From contig DASWHF010000031.1 in assembly GCA_036393295.1 (NCBI GenBank), positions 1-42,289 on the forward strand: a DNA stretch of 42,289 nt, given 5' to 3'. A program made the position numbers and the translations under genes. Below, one piece after another: positions 7,847-14,976 of this stretch; within the stretch, counting starts at the first letter, position 1, and each line of letters begins with the position of its first letter. The notes beneath the pieces were generated by a model that was not told the DNA's origin, ran no database searches, and saw nothing but the letters and a program-made list of their open reading frames with translations. This stretch comes from DASWHF01 sp036393295 (GTDB taxonomy: Bacteria; Pseudomonadota; Gammaproteobacteria; Acidiferrobacterales; UBA6901).

Positions 7847-9553
7847 TCAGCCGGCGCGCGCGCGGCGACCGAACAGCAGGCGGGAGACGTAGGAGTCGCG
7901 TGGCTGCTCGCCGGACTCGACGTAGGCGAGCGCGTTGGCGTTGCGCAGCGTCCACAGCATGCGCAGCTCGGCCCGGCTGCGCCCGCACAACAACAGCCGG
8001 TCGCCCGGCTGCAGGGCGGTAGCCGGTTCCGGCAGCAGCAGCTCGTCGTCCTCGCGCATCAGCAGGAGCGGCACGCAGGGGAGCGTCCGGTCGCGCGCAT
8101 AGGGATCGCGACACAGATGATCGAGCTGGATATCGCGCGCCTCGCGCAATGCGCTGAACACCGCCGGCGCGCCCTGTTCCGTGACCGGCACCGCCCACAG
8201 CGCCGGTACGCGTGTGCCGATCACCGGCCGCAGGCGCTCGATCAGCGCACGCGCCCATTCGTTGTTCTGATGACGCGCCAGCCGCAGAAAGTCGGTGAGC
8301 AGCGGCGTGCTGATCAGCGCCAGGATACGGCGCGAAATGATGCGCGAGCGCTGCATGACCAGATCGAGCCTGGCCGCCTCGAAAATGTCGTCGTTGTCGC
8401 GGCTGTTCTGGCGCGCAACCATGAACAGGTTCAGGTTCAGGCTGCGCGCCGTCATGATGATGGACAGATTGTTCGCGTCGTCGTCGGTGCCGGCCACGAT
8501 GCCGACTGCCGATTCGATGTGCGCGGCGCGCAGCGTCACCGCCTCGGTGCCGCGCCCGACCACGGTCTCCTTGGGCGCACGGGTCTTTTCCGGCTCCGAC
8601 TCGATGATCACGGTCGACAGGCCCTCGTATTCCAGAAAGCGGTTGACCGCCTTGCCGAAACGTCCGTAGCCGCACAACAGCCAGGTGCCGCGCGGCGGAT
8701 CGATGCGCTCCGGCAGCGGCATGCCGGACGTCGCGGTGAGCCACTCGTGCAGCCGGTGCATGTCCGGCGAATGCAGCGCCATCGCCAGCCGGTCGGCGAA
8801 GATATCGAAGGGATTGATCACCGCATCGGTGCCGAACGACGCCATGTTGGCCTGGGCGTCGTGGGTCTGGGCACGGCAGATGACGCGCAGCTCCGGCGCG
8901 ATCAGCTTGGCGGTGATGGCAATTTTGAGATTGACGTGGTCGGAATCGGTGAGCGCCACGACCCCGGCGCACTGCGGATGCTCGAGGCCGGCGCGCTTGA
9001 GATTGGCTGGATGGCTGGCGTTGGCGCACAGGCCCGGGACGTGATACGGCAGATTCTCGAGCGTCAACTCGTTGATGCGGTCCTGCGCGACGTCGATGAC
9101 CACCGCGCTCAGGCCGCAGCCCGCCATCGAGCGCACCACCAGTCCGCCGGTGTCGCCGTAGCCGCATACGATGTAGAACGGTTCGCTCTGGCGCCGGACC
9201 GCCGAGGCGAAGCGGTTCTCCTCGATCACCTGCTTGAAGGCCCGGTCCTGGAACAGCGCGATCAGCGCGCCGATGGCATAAACCCAGGCGACCACCGACA
9301 GGTACAGCGAGAACGTGACCCACAACCGCTGGGCGTCCGAGAAGGCATGCGGCAACTCGCCGAAGCCGGTGGTGGTCGCCGTATAGGTCATGATGTAGAA
9401 GGCGTGAAAGATGCTGATGTGCGTGGGTTCGCCGTCGATCTCGATGCCCGGCATCAGCGTCAGCCCCAGCACCGAAGCCGCGTAGGCGCCGATCAGCGCC
9501 AGCAGCGGCACGCGCATGCGCCGCAGAATCAGAAACGGAACCTTGTTGTCCAT
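7847..9553 (-). CDS. Potassium channel protein with two RCK (TrkA) domains
   Basis: A 568-aa protein with a two-helix pore module (helices about 15-35 and 76-100) and a selectivity filter reading TTGFG at 61-65, close to the TVGYG consensus of K+ channels. Two Rossmann RCK domains follow, with nucleotide-binding motifs GYGDTGG (131-137) and GYGRFG (296-301). A TrkA-C-like segment lies near 470-545 and ends in LQPGDRLLLCG. It should form a ligand-gated inner-membrane K+ channel; the gating ligand cannot be read from sequence. It lies 27 bp downstream of the DUF6394 gene, so the two are probably co-transcribed. Confidence 0.87.
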   Translation of the reverse strand: MDNKVPFLILRRMRVPLLALIGAYAASVLGLTLMPGIEIDGEPTHISIFHAFYIMTYTATTTGFGELPHAFSDAQRLWVTFSLYLSVVAWVYAIGALIALFQDRAFKQVIEENRFASAVRRQSEPFYIVCGYGDTGGLVVRSMAGCGLSAVVIDVAQDRINELTLENLPYHVPGLCANASHPANLKRAGLEHPQCAGVVALTDSDHVNLKIAITAKLIAPELRVICRAQTHDAQANMASFGTDAVINPFDIFADRLAMALHSPDMHRLHEWLTATSGMPLPERIDPPRGTWLLCGYGRFGKAVNRFLEYEGLSTVIIESEPEKTRAPKETVVGRGTEAVTLRAAHIESAVGIVAGTDDDANNLSIIMTARSLNLNLFMVARQNSRDNDDIFEAARLDLVMQRSRIISRRILALISTPLLTDFLRLARHQNNEWARALIERLRPVIGTRVPALWAVPVTEQGAPAVFSALREARDIQLDHLCRDPYARDRTLPCVPLLLMREDDELLLPEPATALQPGDRLLLCGRSRAELRMLWTLRNANALAYVESGEQPRDSYVSRLLFGRRARAG

Positions 9554-9580
9554 GACCGACCCGGTGCCCGGCGGCCGCCG

Positions 9581-9964
9581 CTAGCGGCGCAGCGTCGAGA
9601 TGTCCACGACCAGCAGCACGACCGAGACGAGGTTGGCCAGCACCGCCCCGCCCGACAGCGAGACGATGCTCGCCATGGCCGGTGGCGTCAGGCCGGTGGC
9701 GGCAATGTGCACCGCCACGGTCCAGACCAGGGCGGCGGCGATGAGCTGCAGGTCCGCGACCAGGCTGGTGGCCAACAGCACCGCGCCGATCTGGGTGCGC
9801 TCGCCGAACTTGAGGACCGTGGCGATCAGGTTGACGACGATCGCCGCGAACAGCTCGTAGACGTCGTGGTGATCGGGGTTGTCGAACTCGCCCAGAAAGA
9901 AGCCGAAGTTGAGCGTCAGGGCGAGCACGATAAAGAAGCTGAAGACCACTTTTTCAACGTTCAT
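9581..9964 (-). CDS. DUF6394 family membrane protein
   Basis: A 127-aa protein with four hydrophobic helices (about 5-25, 36-50, 60-85 and 100-123). It carries the conserved block NLIATVLKFGERTQIGAVLL typical of DUF6394 (family name from memory). Function is unknown. It lies directly upstream of the K+ channel gene with a 27-bp gap on the same strand, so it may be an accessory subunit or regulator of that channel; this is inference. The ATG at 9964 is preceded by GAGGAG at good spacing. Confidence 0.75.
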   Translation of the reverse strand: MNVEKVVFSFFIVLALTLNFGFFLGEFDNPDHHDVYELFAAIVVNLIATVLKFGERTQIGAVLLATSLVADLQLIAAALVWTVAVHIAATGLTPPAMASIVSLSGGAVLANLVSVVLLVVDISTLRR

Positions 9965-10018
9965 TCGGGACTCCTCACTCCATGGCCGGAAACATCGGAC
10001 CCGCGCAGACCCCGGGGC

Positions 10019-10795
10019 TCAGGGCGACGGCGGCATGACGATCGCATCGTCGTCGTCGAAGAACTTCGGCCGCGGCGGATTGCCGTCGTGGGTCAGGCTG
10101 TGGCGCCGCTGCCGATAGGCCTCGCGCAGAAACAGGTACTTGTCGTCGCCGCCCGCCTGCTCGAGCACGTCGCCGGCGCCCAGCAGATTGGCGCGCGTGT
10201 CGACCAGCTCCAGGGCCCAGGCCGACCAGCGCACCGCCGGGTCATCGACATAGGTGATCGGGTCGGTGGCGAAGTCCACCAGCAGCCCGAAGCTGTCGCG
10301 CAGATCGCGCGGCCCGACGATCGGCCAGACCACGTAGATGCCGCTGCCCACGCCCCAGACCGCCAGGGTCTGACCGAAGTCCTCGTTGTTCGGCGGCAGG
10401 CCGAGCGGCTTCGCCACGTCGAACAGCCCGGCGATGCCGAGCGTCGAGTTGATCAGGAAACGCCCGGTGTCGGCCGCCGACTGCTTGAACTTGCCCTGCA
10501 GCAGGTCGTTGATCAGCACGGTCGGGCCGTCGAGGTTGGCGAAGAAGCGGCTGACCGCGTTCTGTACCGGCTGCGGCAGGACATAGTCGTAGCCCTGGGC
10601 GGCCGGCTTGATCACCCAGCGATCGGCCGTCTCGTTGAAGCGAAACACCGCGCGGTTCCAGCCGATCAGCGGATCCCGGTCGCCGTCCTCGGCCAGGGCA
10701 CCGGCCGGCGCGGTGGCACAACCGGCGAGCCCGGCGAGACTCAACGCGAGCAAGGGCAGGAGCGGCGGCGGATAACGGTGGCGGGAATTTGGCAT
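10019..10795 (-). CDS. mlaA: MlaA/VacJ phospholipid-transport lipoprotein
   Basis: A 258-aa outer-membrane lipoprotein of the Mla system, which removes phospholipids from the outer leaflet and passes them to periplasmic MlaC. The lipobox LAGC ends a 20-residue hydrophobic signal. Family blocks are DPLIGWNRAVFRFNE, FFANLDGPTVLINDLLQGK, RFLINSTLGIAGLFDVA, EDFGQTLAVWGVGSG and PRDLRDSFG. Start ATG 10795 is the one that leaves a normal lipoprotein signal; no strong ribosome site is visible. The other mla genes are not in the window, which is common for mlaA. Divergent from the nasA promoter region. Confidence 0.92.
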   Translation of the reverse strand: MPNSRHRYPPPLLPLLALSLAGLAGCATAPAGALAEDGDRDPLIGWNRAVFRFNETADRWVIKPAAQGYDYVLPQPVQNAVSRFFANLDGPTVLINDLLQGKFKQSAADTGRFLINSTLGIAGLFDVAKPLGLPPNNEDFGQTLAVWGVGSGIYVVWPIVGPRDLRDSFGLLVDFATDPITYVDDPAVRWSAWALELVDTRANLLGAGDVLEQAGGDDKYLFLREAYRQRRHSLTHDGNPPRPKFFDDDDAIVMPPSP

Positions 10796-10836
10796 GGGGT
10801 GATTTTTGGCGAACGGTAACACGATCCGGCGGGCCG

Positions 10837-10853
10837 CGCACCAGGGCAGTGCG
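10837..10853. promoter_or_regulatory. NtrC-like enhancer dyad
   Basis: GCAC (10838-10841) and GTGC (10849-10852) are separated by exactly 7 bp, the core arrangement of the NtrC site, and the flanking C and G extend the dyad. Its centre is about 118 bp upstream of the start predicted from the sigma-54 promoter at 10937-10952, a normal enhancer distance. The arms are short, so the support comes mainly from the pairing with that promoter. Confidence 0.5.
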
Positions 10854-10936
10854 GCGACCCGACCGACGCCCCAGGAATGGTGCCGGTTGTTCTCCCGGCA
10901 CGATCTTATATCGCTGTATTTAATCAATTTTTGTCC

Positions 10937-10952
10937 TGGCATATGGATTGCT
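10937..10952 (+). promoter_or_regulatory. Sigma-54 (-24/-12) promoter of nasA
   Basis: TGGCATATGGATTGCT matches the sigma-54 consensus TGGCAC-N5-TTGCW at nearly every conserved base. The GG (10938-10939) and GC (10950-10951) have the obligatory 10-bp spacing. The predicted start is near 10963. This excludes the ATG at 10953 as translation start and favours 10989 or 10971. Nitrogen control of assimilatory nitrate reductase genes by NtrC and sigma-54 is well known. Confidence 0.7.
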
Positions 10953-10988
10953 ATGCAGTCGCCCGAGCCTATGAACCGCGAACCTGAC

Positions 10989-13679
10989 ATGGAAGCCGCC
11001 ACCCCCGACCGCGCCACGCGCACCACCTGCCCGTACTGCGGCGTCGGCTGCGGCGTGCTGGCCGAAACGCAGCCGGACGGCACGGCGGTGGTGCGCGGCG
11101 ATCCCGGACATCCCGCGAACTTCGGCCGGCTGTGCTCCAAGGGCACGGCCCTGGCCGAAACGCTCGATCTCGAGGGCCGGCTGCTCCACCCCGAGATCCG
11201 CGGGCGGCGCGCGAGCTGGGAGACGGCACTGGACACGGTCGCGCACGGCTTCGCCCGCGTGCTGCGCGACCACGGCCCCCAGGCCGTCGCCTTCTATGTC
11301 TCCGGCCAATTGCTGACCGAGGACTATTACGTCGCCAACAAGCTGATGAAGGGCTTCCTCGGCTCGGCCAACATCGACACCAATTCGCGGCTGTGCATGG
11401 CCTCGAGCGTCGCCGGTCAGGTGCGCGCCTTCGGCGCCGACACCGTGCCCGGCAACTACGAGGATCTCGACGAGGCCGAACTGGTGGTGCTGGTGGGCTC
11501 GAACACCGCCTGGTGCCACCCGGTGCTCTACCAGCGCCTGACCGGCGCCGGGCGCGGCCGGCCGCAGCGCCGGATCGTGGTCATCGACCCGCGCCGCACC
11601 GCGACCTGCGACGCGGCCGACCTGCACCTGGCGCTCGCCCCGGGCAGCGACGCCCATCTGTTCAACGGCCTGCTCTGCTATCTGCACGACCACGGCGCGC
11701 AGTCGGCGGAGTTCACGGCCGCGCATACCCGCGGCCTGGCCGAGGCGCTCGGCGCGGCGCGCGCCGCCGGTGCGTCGATCACCGCGGTCGCGGCCGCCTG
11801 CGGGCTCGACGCCGCCGCGGTCGAGCGCTTCTACCGCTGGTTCGCGCGCACCGACAAGGTCGTCACGGTCTACTCGCAGGGCATCAACCAGTCGTCGAGC
11901 GGCACCGACAAGGTGAACGCCATCATCAACTGCCACCTGCTCACCGGCCGCATCGGCCGGCCCGGCATGGGGCCGTTCTCGATCACCGGCCAGCCCAACG
12001 CCATGGGCGGCCGCGAGGTCGGCGCGCTGGCCAACCAGCTGGCCGCGCACATGGGCTTCGACGAACTGGCGCGCGAGCGCATCGCGCGCTTCTGGAAGAC
12101 CACGCGGCTCGCCACCCGCCCCGGCCTCAAGGCCGTCGAGCTGTTCCGCGCGGTCGAGCGCGGCGAGATCAAGGCGCTGTGGATCATGGCCACCAATCCG
12201 GCGGTGAGCCTGCCGGACGCCGGCCAGGTGCGGCGCGCGCTGGCGCGCTGCGAGCTGCTGGTGGTGTCCGATTGCGTGCGCCACACCGACACCAGCGCGC
12301 ACGCGCAGGTGCTGTTGCCGGCGCTCGCCTGGGGCGAAAAGGACGGCACGGTGACCAATTCCGAGCGCCGCATCTCGCGCCAGCGCGCCTTCCTGCCGCC
12401 GCCCGGCGAGGCGCGCGCCGACTGGTGGACCCTGTCGCAGGTCGCACAGCGCCTCGGGCACGGCGCGGCCTTCGACTACGGCGGCCCGGCCGACATCTTC
12501 CGCGAGCACGCGGCGCTGACCGCCTTCGAGAACGACGGCAGCCGCGATCTCGATCTCGGCGGGCTCGCCACGCTCACCGACGCCCAATACGCCGGCCTCG
12601 CGCCGGTGCAGTGGCCGGTCGCCGGCGACGCCCGGCAGGGCACGGCGCGGCTGTTCGGCGCCGGCGGATTCCACACGCCCGATCGCCGCGCGCGCTTCGT
12701 GGCGGTCACGCCGCGCGCGCCGGCGCACGCCACCGATCCCGACTACCCGCTGGCGCTCAACACCGGACGGGTGCGCGACCACTGGCACACCCTGACGCGC
12801 ACCGGCAAATCGGCGCGGCTGTCGCAGCACAGCCCCGAGCCTTACGTCGAGATCCACCCCGACGACGCCAGGACGCGCGGGCTGGAGGACAGGCACCTGG
12901 CGCGGCTCGACAGCCGCTGGGGCTTCATGCTGGCGCGCGTGCGGATCGACGCCGGCCAGCGCTTGGGATCGGTGTTCGCACCGATGCACTGGAACGACCA
13001 GTTCGCGCGCAACGGCTGCGTGGGCGTCCTGGTGAACCCCGCCACCGACCCGGTTTCCGGTCAGCCGGAGTCCAAACACACGCCGGTCGCCGTGCGCCCT
13101 TACCGGCCGGCCTGGCACGGCTTCGTCCTGTCGCGCCGCCTGCTCGCCTTCCCGGAGGCGGACTACGCGGTAAGCGTGCGCGGTCAGGCCTTCTGGCGCT
13201 TCGAGCTGGCCGGCGACGGCGCGCCGGACAGCTGGAAGCAATGGGCGCGCAGCGTGTTCTGCACGCCGCTCAACGGCCAGCGCGCCGAGTGGATCGACTA
13301 CCTGGACGCCGGCGCCGGCAGCTACCGCGGCGCGCGCCTGGTCGGCGACCGCCTGGAGAGCTGCGTGTTCATCGCGCCCGCGCCGAACCTGCCGGCGCGC
13401 GCCTGGCTCGCCCAACTGTTCGAGCGGCCGGCCGTCGGCGCCGACGAGCGCCGCGCGCTGCTCAGCGGGCGCGCGCCCGACCAGCGCGCCGACCTGGGCG
13501 GCCTGGTCTGCGCCTGCTTCGGTGTCACCGCCCATACCATCAGGGAGACGATTCGCAGGGAAGCGCTCGATTCCGTGGAGGCCGTGGGCCGCTGTCTGAA
13601 GGCTGGAACCAACTGCGGCTCCTGTCAGCCGGAAATCGCCGCGCTGATCCGGGTCGAGCGCAGCAGCGATGCCGCCTGA
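10989..13679 (+). CDS. nasA: Assimilatory nitrate reductase, catalytic subunit (NasA)
   Basis: An 896-aa cytoplasmic molybdopterin oxidoreductase that reduces nitrate to nitrite. C14, C17, C21 and C49 form the N-terminal [4Fe-4S] site (C-x2-C-x3-C-x27-C). Molybdopterin-binding stretches include NTNSRLCMASSV-like, QGINQSSSGTDKVN and ITGQPNAMGGREVG. The C-terminal 60 residues form a BFD-like [2Fe-2S] domain (CAC and NCGSC pairs), as in the bacterial NasA subclass. There is no Tat signal, in line with an assimilatory role. ATGs at 10953, 10971 and 10989 are in frame; the predicted transcription start near 10963 favours 10989. narK follows after 82 bp. No nitrite reductase (nirBD) gene is present. 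Confidence 0.9.
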   Translation: MEAATPDRATRTTCPYCGVGCGVLAETQPDGTAVVRGDPGHPANFGRLCSKGTALAETLDLEGRLLHPEIRGRRASWETALDTVAHGFARVLRDHGPQAVAFYVSGQLLTEDYYVANKLMKGFLGSANIDTNSRLCMASSVAGQVRAFGADTVPGNYEDLDEAELVVLVGSNTAWCHPVLYQRLTGAGRGRPQRRIVVIDPRRTATCDAADLHLALAPGSDAHLFNGLLCYLHDHGAQSAEFTAAHTRGLAEALGAARAAGASITAVAAACGLDAAAVERFYRWFARTDKVVTVYSQGINQSSSGTDKVNAIINCHLLTGRIGRPGMGPFSITGQPNAMGGREVGALANQLAAHMGFDELARERIARFWKTTRLATRPGLKAVELFRAVERGEIKALWIMATNPAVSLPDAGQVRRALARCELLVVSDCVRHTDTSAHAQVLLPALAWGEKDGTVTNSERRISRQRAFLPPPGEARADWWTLSQVAQRLGHGAAFDYGGPADIFREHAALTAFENDGSRDLDLGGLATLTDAQYAGLAPVQWPVAGDARQGTARLFGAGGFHTPDRRARFVAVTPRAPAHATDPDYPLALNTGRVRDHWHTLTRTGKSARLSQHSPEPYVEIHPDDARTRGLEDRHLARLDSRWGFMLARVRIDAGQRLGSVFAPMHWNDQFARNGCVGVLVNPATDPVSGQPESKHTPVAVRPYRPAWHGFVLSRRLLAFPEADYAVSVRGQAFWRFELAGDGAPDSWKQWARSVFCTPLNGQRAEWIDYLDAGAGSYRGARLVGDRLESCVFIAPAPNLPARAWLAQLFERPAVGADERRALLSGRAPDQRADLGGLVCACFGVTAHTIRETIRREALDSVEAVGRCLKAGTNCGSCQPEIAALIRVERSSDAA

Positions 13680-13690
13680 GCCGCCGACGA

Positions 13691-13726
13691 CCGGGATGCG
13701 TCGTGCCGCCGCGCGGCGCGTCCCGG
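13691..13726 (+). other. Hairpin between nasA and narK
   Basis: CCGGGATGCG and CGCGTCCCGG pair over 10 bp (one G-U) around a GC-rich inner stem. No T tract follows, so it is more likely an mRNA processing or stability hairpin than a terminator. A GAGGAA ribosome site for narK lies further downstream. Confidence 0.35.
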
Positions 13727-13761
13727 CCAATTTCATTATCGACCCTCCGAGGAACTGAATC

Positions 13762-14976
13762 ATGAATCTGCGCAGTCTGGCCCAGGCCGGGCATTGGCCG
13801 ACGCTGCTGATGGCCTTCCTGTACTTCGACATGAGCTTCATGGTGTGGGTGCTGCTCGGCCCGCTGGCGGTGCATATCGCCGCCGACCTGGGGCTCACGC
13901 CCGCGCAGAAAGGCATGATGGTGGCGATACCGGTGTTGAGCGGCGCGTTGCTGCGCATCCTGCTCGGCGCGATGGTCGACCACATCGGCCCGCGCCGCAC
14001 CGGGCTGATCGGTCAGGCCGTCGTCATCGCCGCGCTCGTCTGGGCCTGGCTCGCCGGCCTGCATTCGCTCACCGCCGTGCACGCGCTGGGCGTGCTGCTG
14101 GGCGTGGCCGGCGCCTCGTTCGCGGTGGCGCTGCCGCTGGCCTCGCGCTGGTATCCGCCCGAGTCCCAGGGTCTGGCCCTGGGGATCGCGGGCGCCGGAA
14201 ACTCCGGCACGGTGCTGGCGGCGCTGTTCGCCCCGACGCTCGCCAACCTGTTCGGCTGGAACTCGGTCTTCGGTCTGGCGCTGATTCCGCTCGGCATCAC
14301 CCTGGTGGTGTTTTTCCTGTTCGCCCGGGACGCACCCGACCGTCCGGCGCCGCAGCGCCTGACGCAATACTTCACGGTGCTGCGCGACGCCGACACCTGG
14401 TGGTTCATGTTCTTCTACTCCGTCACCTTCGGCGGCTTCGTCGGCCTGGCGTCGTCGCTGGTCATTTACTTCAACGACCAGTACCGCCTGTCGCCGGTGA
14501 TTGCCGGCCTGTTCACCGCCGCCTGCGTGTTCGCCGGCTCGATGTTCCGTCCGATCGGCGGCGCGCTCGCCGACCGTCACGGCGGCGTGCGCAGCCTGAG
14601 CTTCCTTTATATAATCGCGGCAGCCAGCCTCGCGCTGGTGAGCTTCGCGCCGGCCAGCCGCTGGCTGGCGCTCGGCTTGTTCTTCGTCGCCATGATGGCG
14701 CTCGGCATGGGCAACGGCGCGGTGTTCCAGCTGGTGCCGCAACGCTTCCGGCGCGAGATCGGCGTAATGACCGGACTGGTCGGCATGGCCGGCGGTATCG
14801 GCGGCTTCTACCTCGCGGCTTCACTGGGTTGGTCGAAACAATGGACGGGAAACTACCAGACGGGTCTGCTGATGTTCGCGAGCCTGGCGATCATCGCCCT
14901 GATCGGCCTGACGGGCGTGAAGCGCCGCTGGCGGACCACCTGGGGCGCGTCCAGCGTCAGCGCGGCCCGCATCTGA
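13762..14976 (+). CDS. NarK/NasA-type nitrate/nitrite transporter (MFS)
   Basis: A 404-aa major facilitator of the nitrate-nitrite porter family with about twelve membrane helices. The two nitrate-signature glycine-rich motifs are present: AGAGNSGTVLAALFAP in helix 5 and GMGNGAVFQLVPQ in helix 11. The cytoplasmic loop motif DHIGPRR is also present. It should import nitrate for the NasA enzyme encoded 82 bp upstream, and may export nitrite. The ATG at 13762 has GAGGAA 8 nt upstream. The next gene begins at or over its stop codon, so the three genes form an operon. Confidence 0.9.
   Translation: MNLRSLAQAGHWPTLLMAFLYFDMSFMVWVLLGPLAVHIAADLGLTPAQKGMMVAIPVLSGALLRILLGAMVDHIGPRRTGLIGQAVVIAALVWAWLAGLHSLTAVHALGVLLGVAGASFAVALPLASRWYPPESQGLALGIAGAGNSGTVLAALFAPTLANLFGWNSVFGLALIPLGITLVVFFLFARDAPDRPAPQRLTQYFTVLRDADTWWFMFFYSVTFGGFVGLASSLVIYFNDQYRLSPVIAGLFTAACVFAGSMFRPIGGALADRHGGVRSLSFLYIIAAASLALVSFAPASRWLALGLFFVAMMALGMGNGAVFQLVPQRFRREIGVMTGLVGMAGGIGGFYLAASLGWSKQWTGNYQTGLLMFASLAIIALIGLTGVKRRWRTTWGASSVSAARI

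Noticed and set aside
10880..10901. GTGCCGG-N8-CCGGCAC inverted repeat as a second NtrC site
   Set aside because: The half-sites have the opposite orientation to NtrC sites; it is at best a hairpin.
10920..10936. IHF site between the NtrC dyad and the sigma-54 promoter
   Set aside because: AATCAA is followed by a T-run, but the TTR half is off by one base; AT-richness alone is not enough.
10920..14000. Very long open frame (1026 codons) antisense to nasA
   Set aside because: Composition is that of a high-GC shadow frame (Arg, Ala, Gly-rich, no domains), and nasA on the other strand has complete family motifs.
13794..14972. Extended frame upstream of the phosphatase/kinase, covering most of narK
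   Set aside because: It is out of frame with the intact transporter gene and its residues have no domain; only the part after about 14973 is coding.
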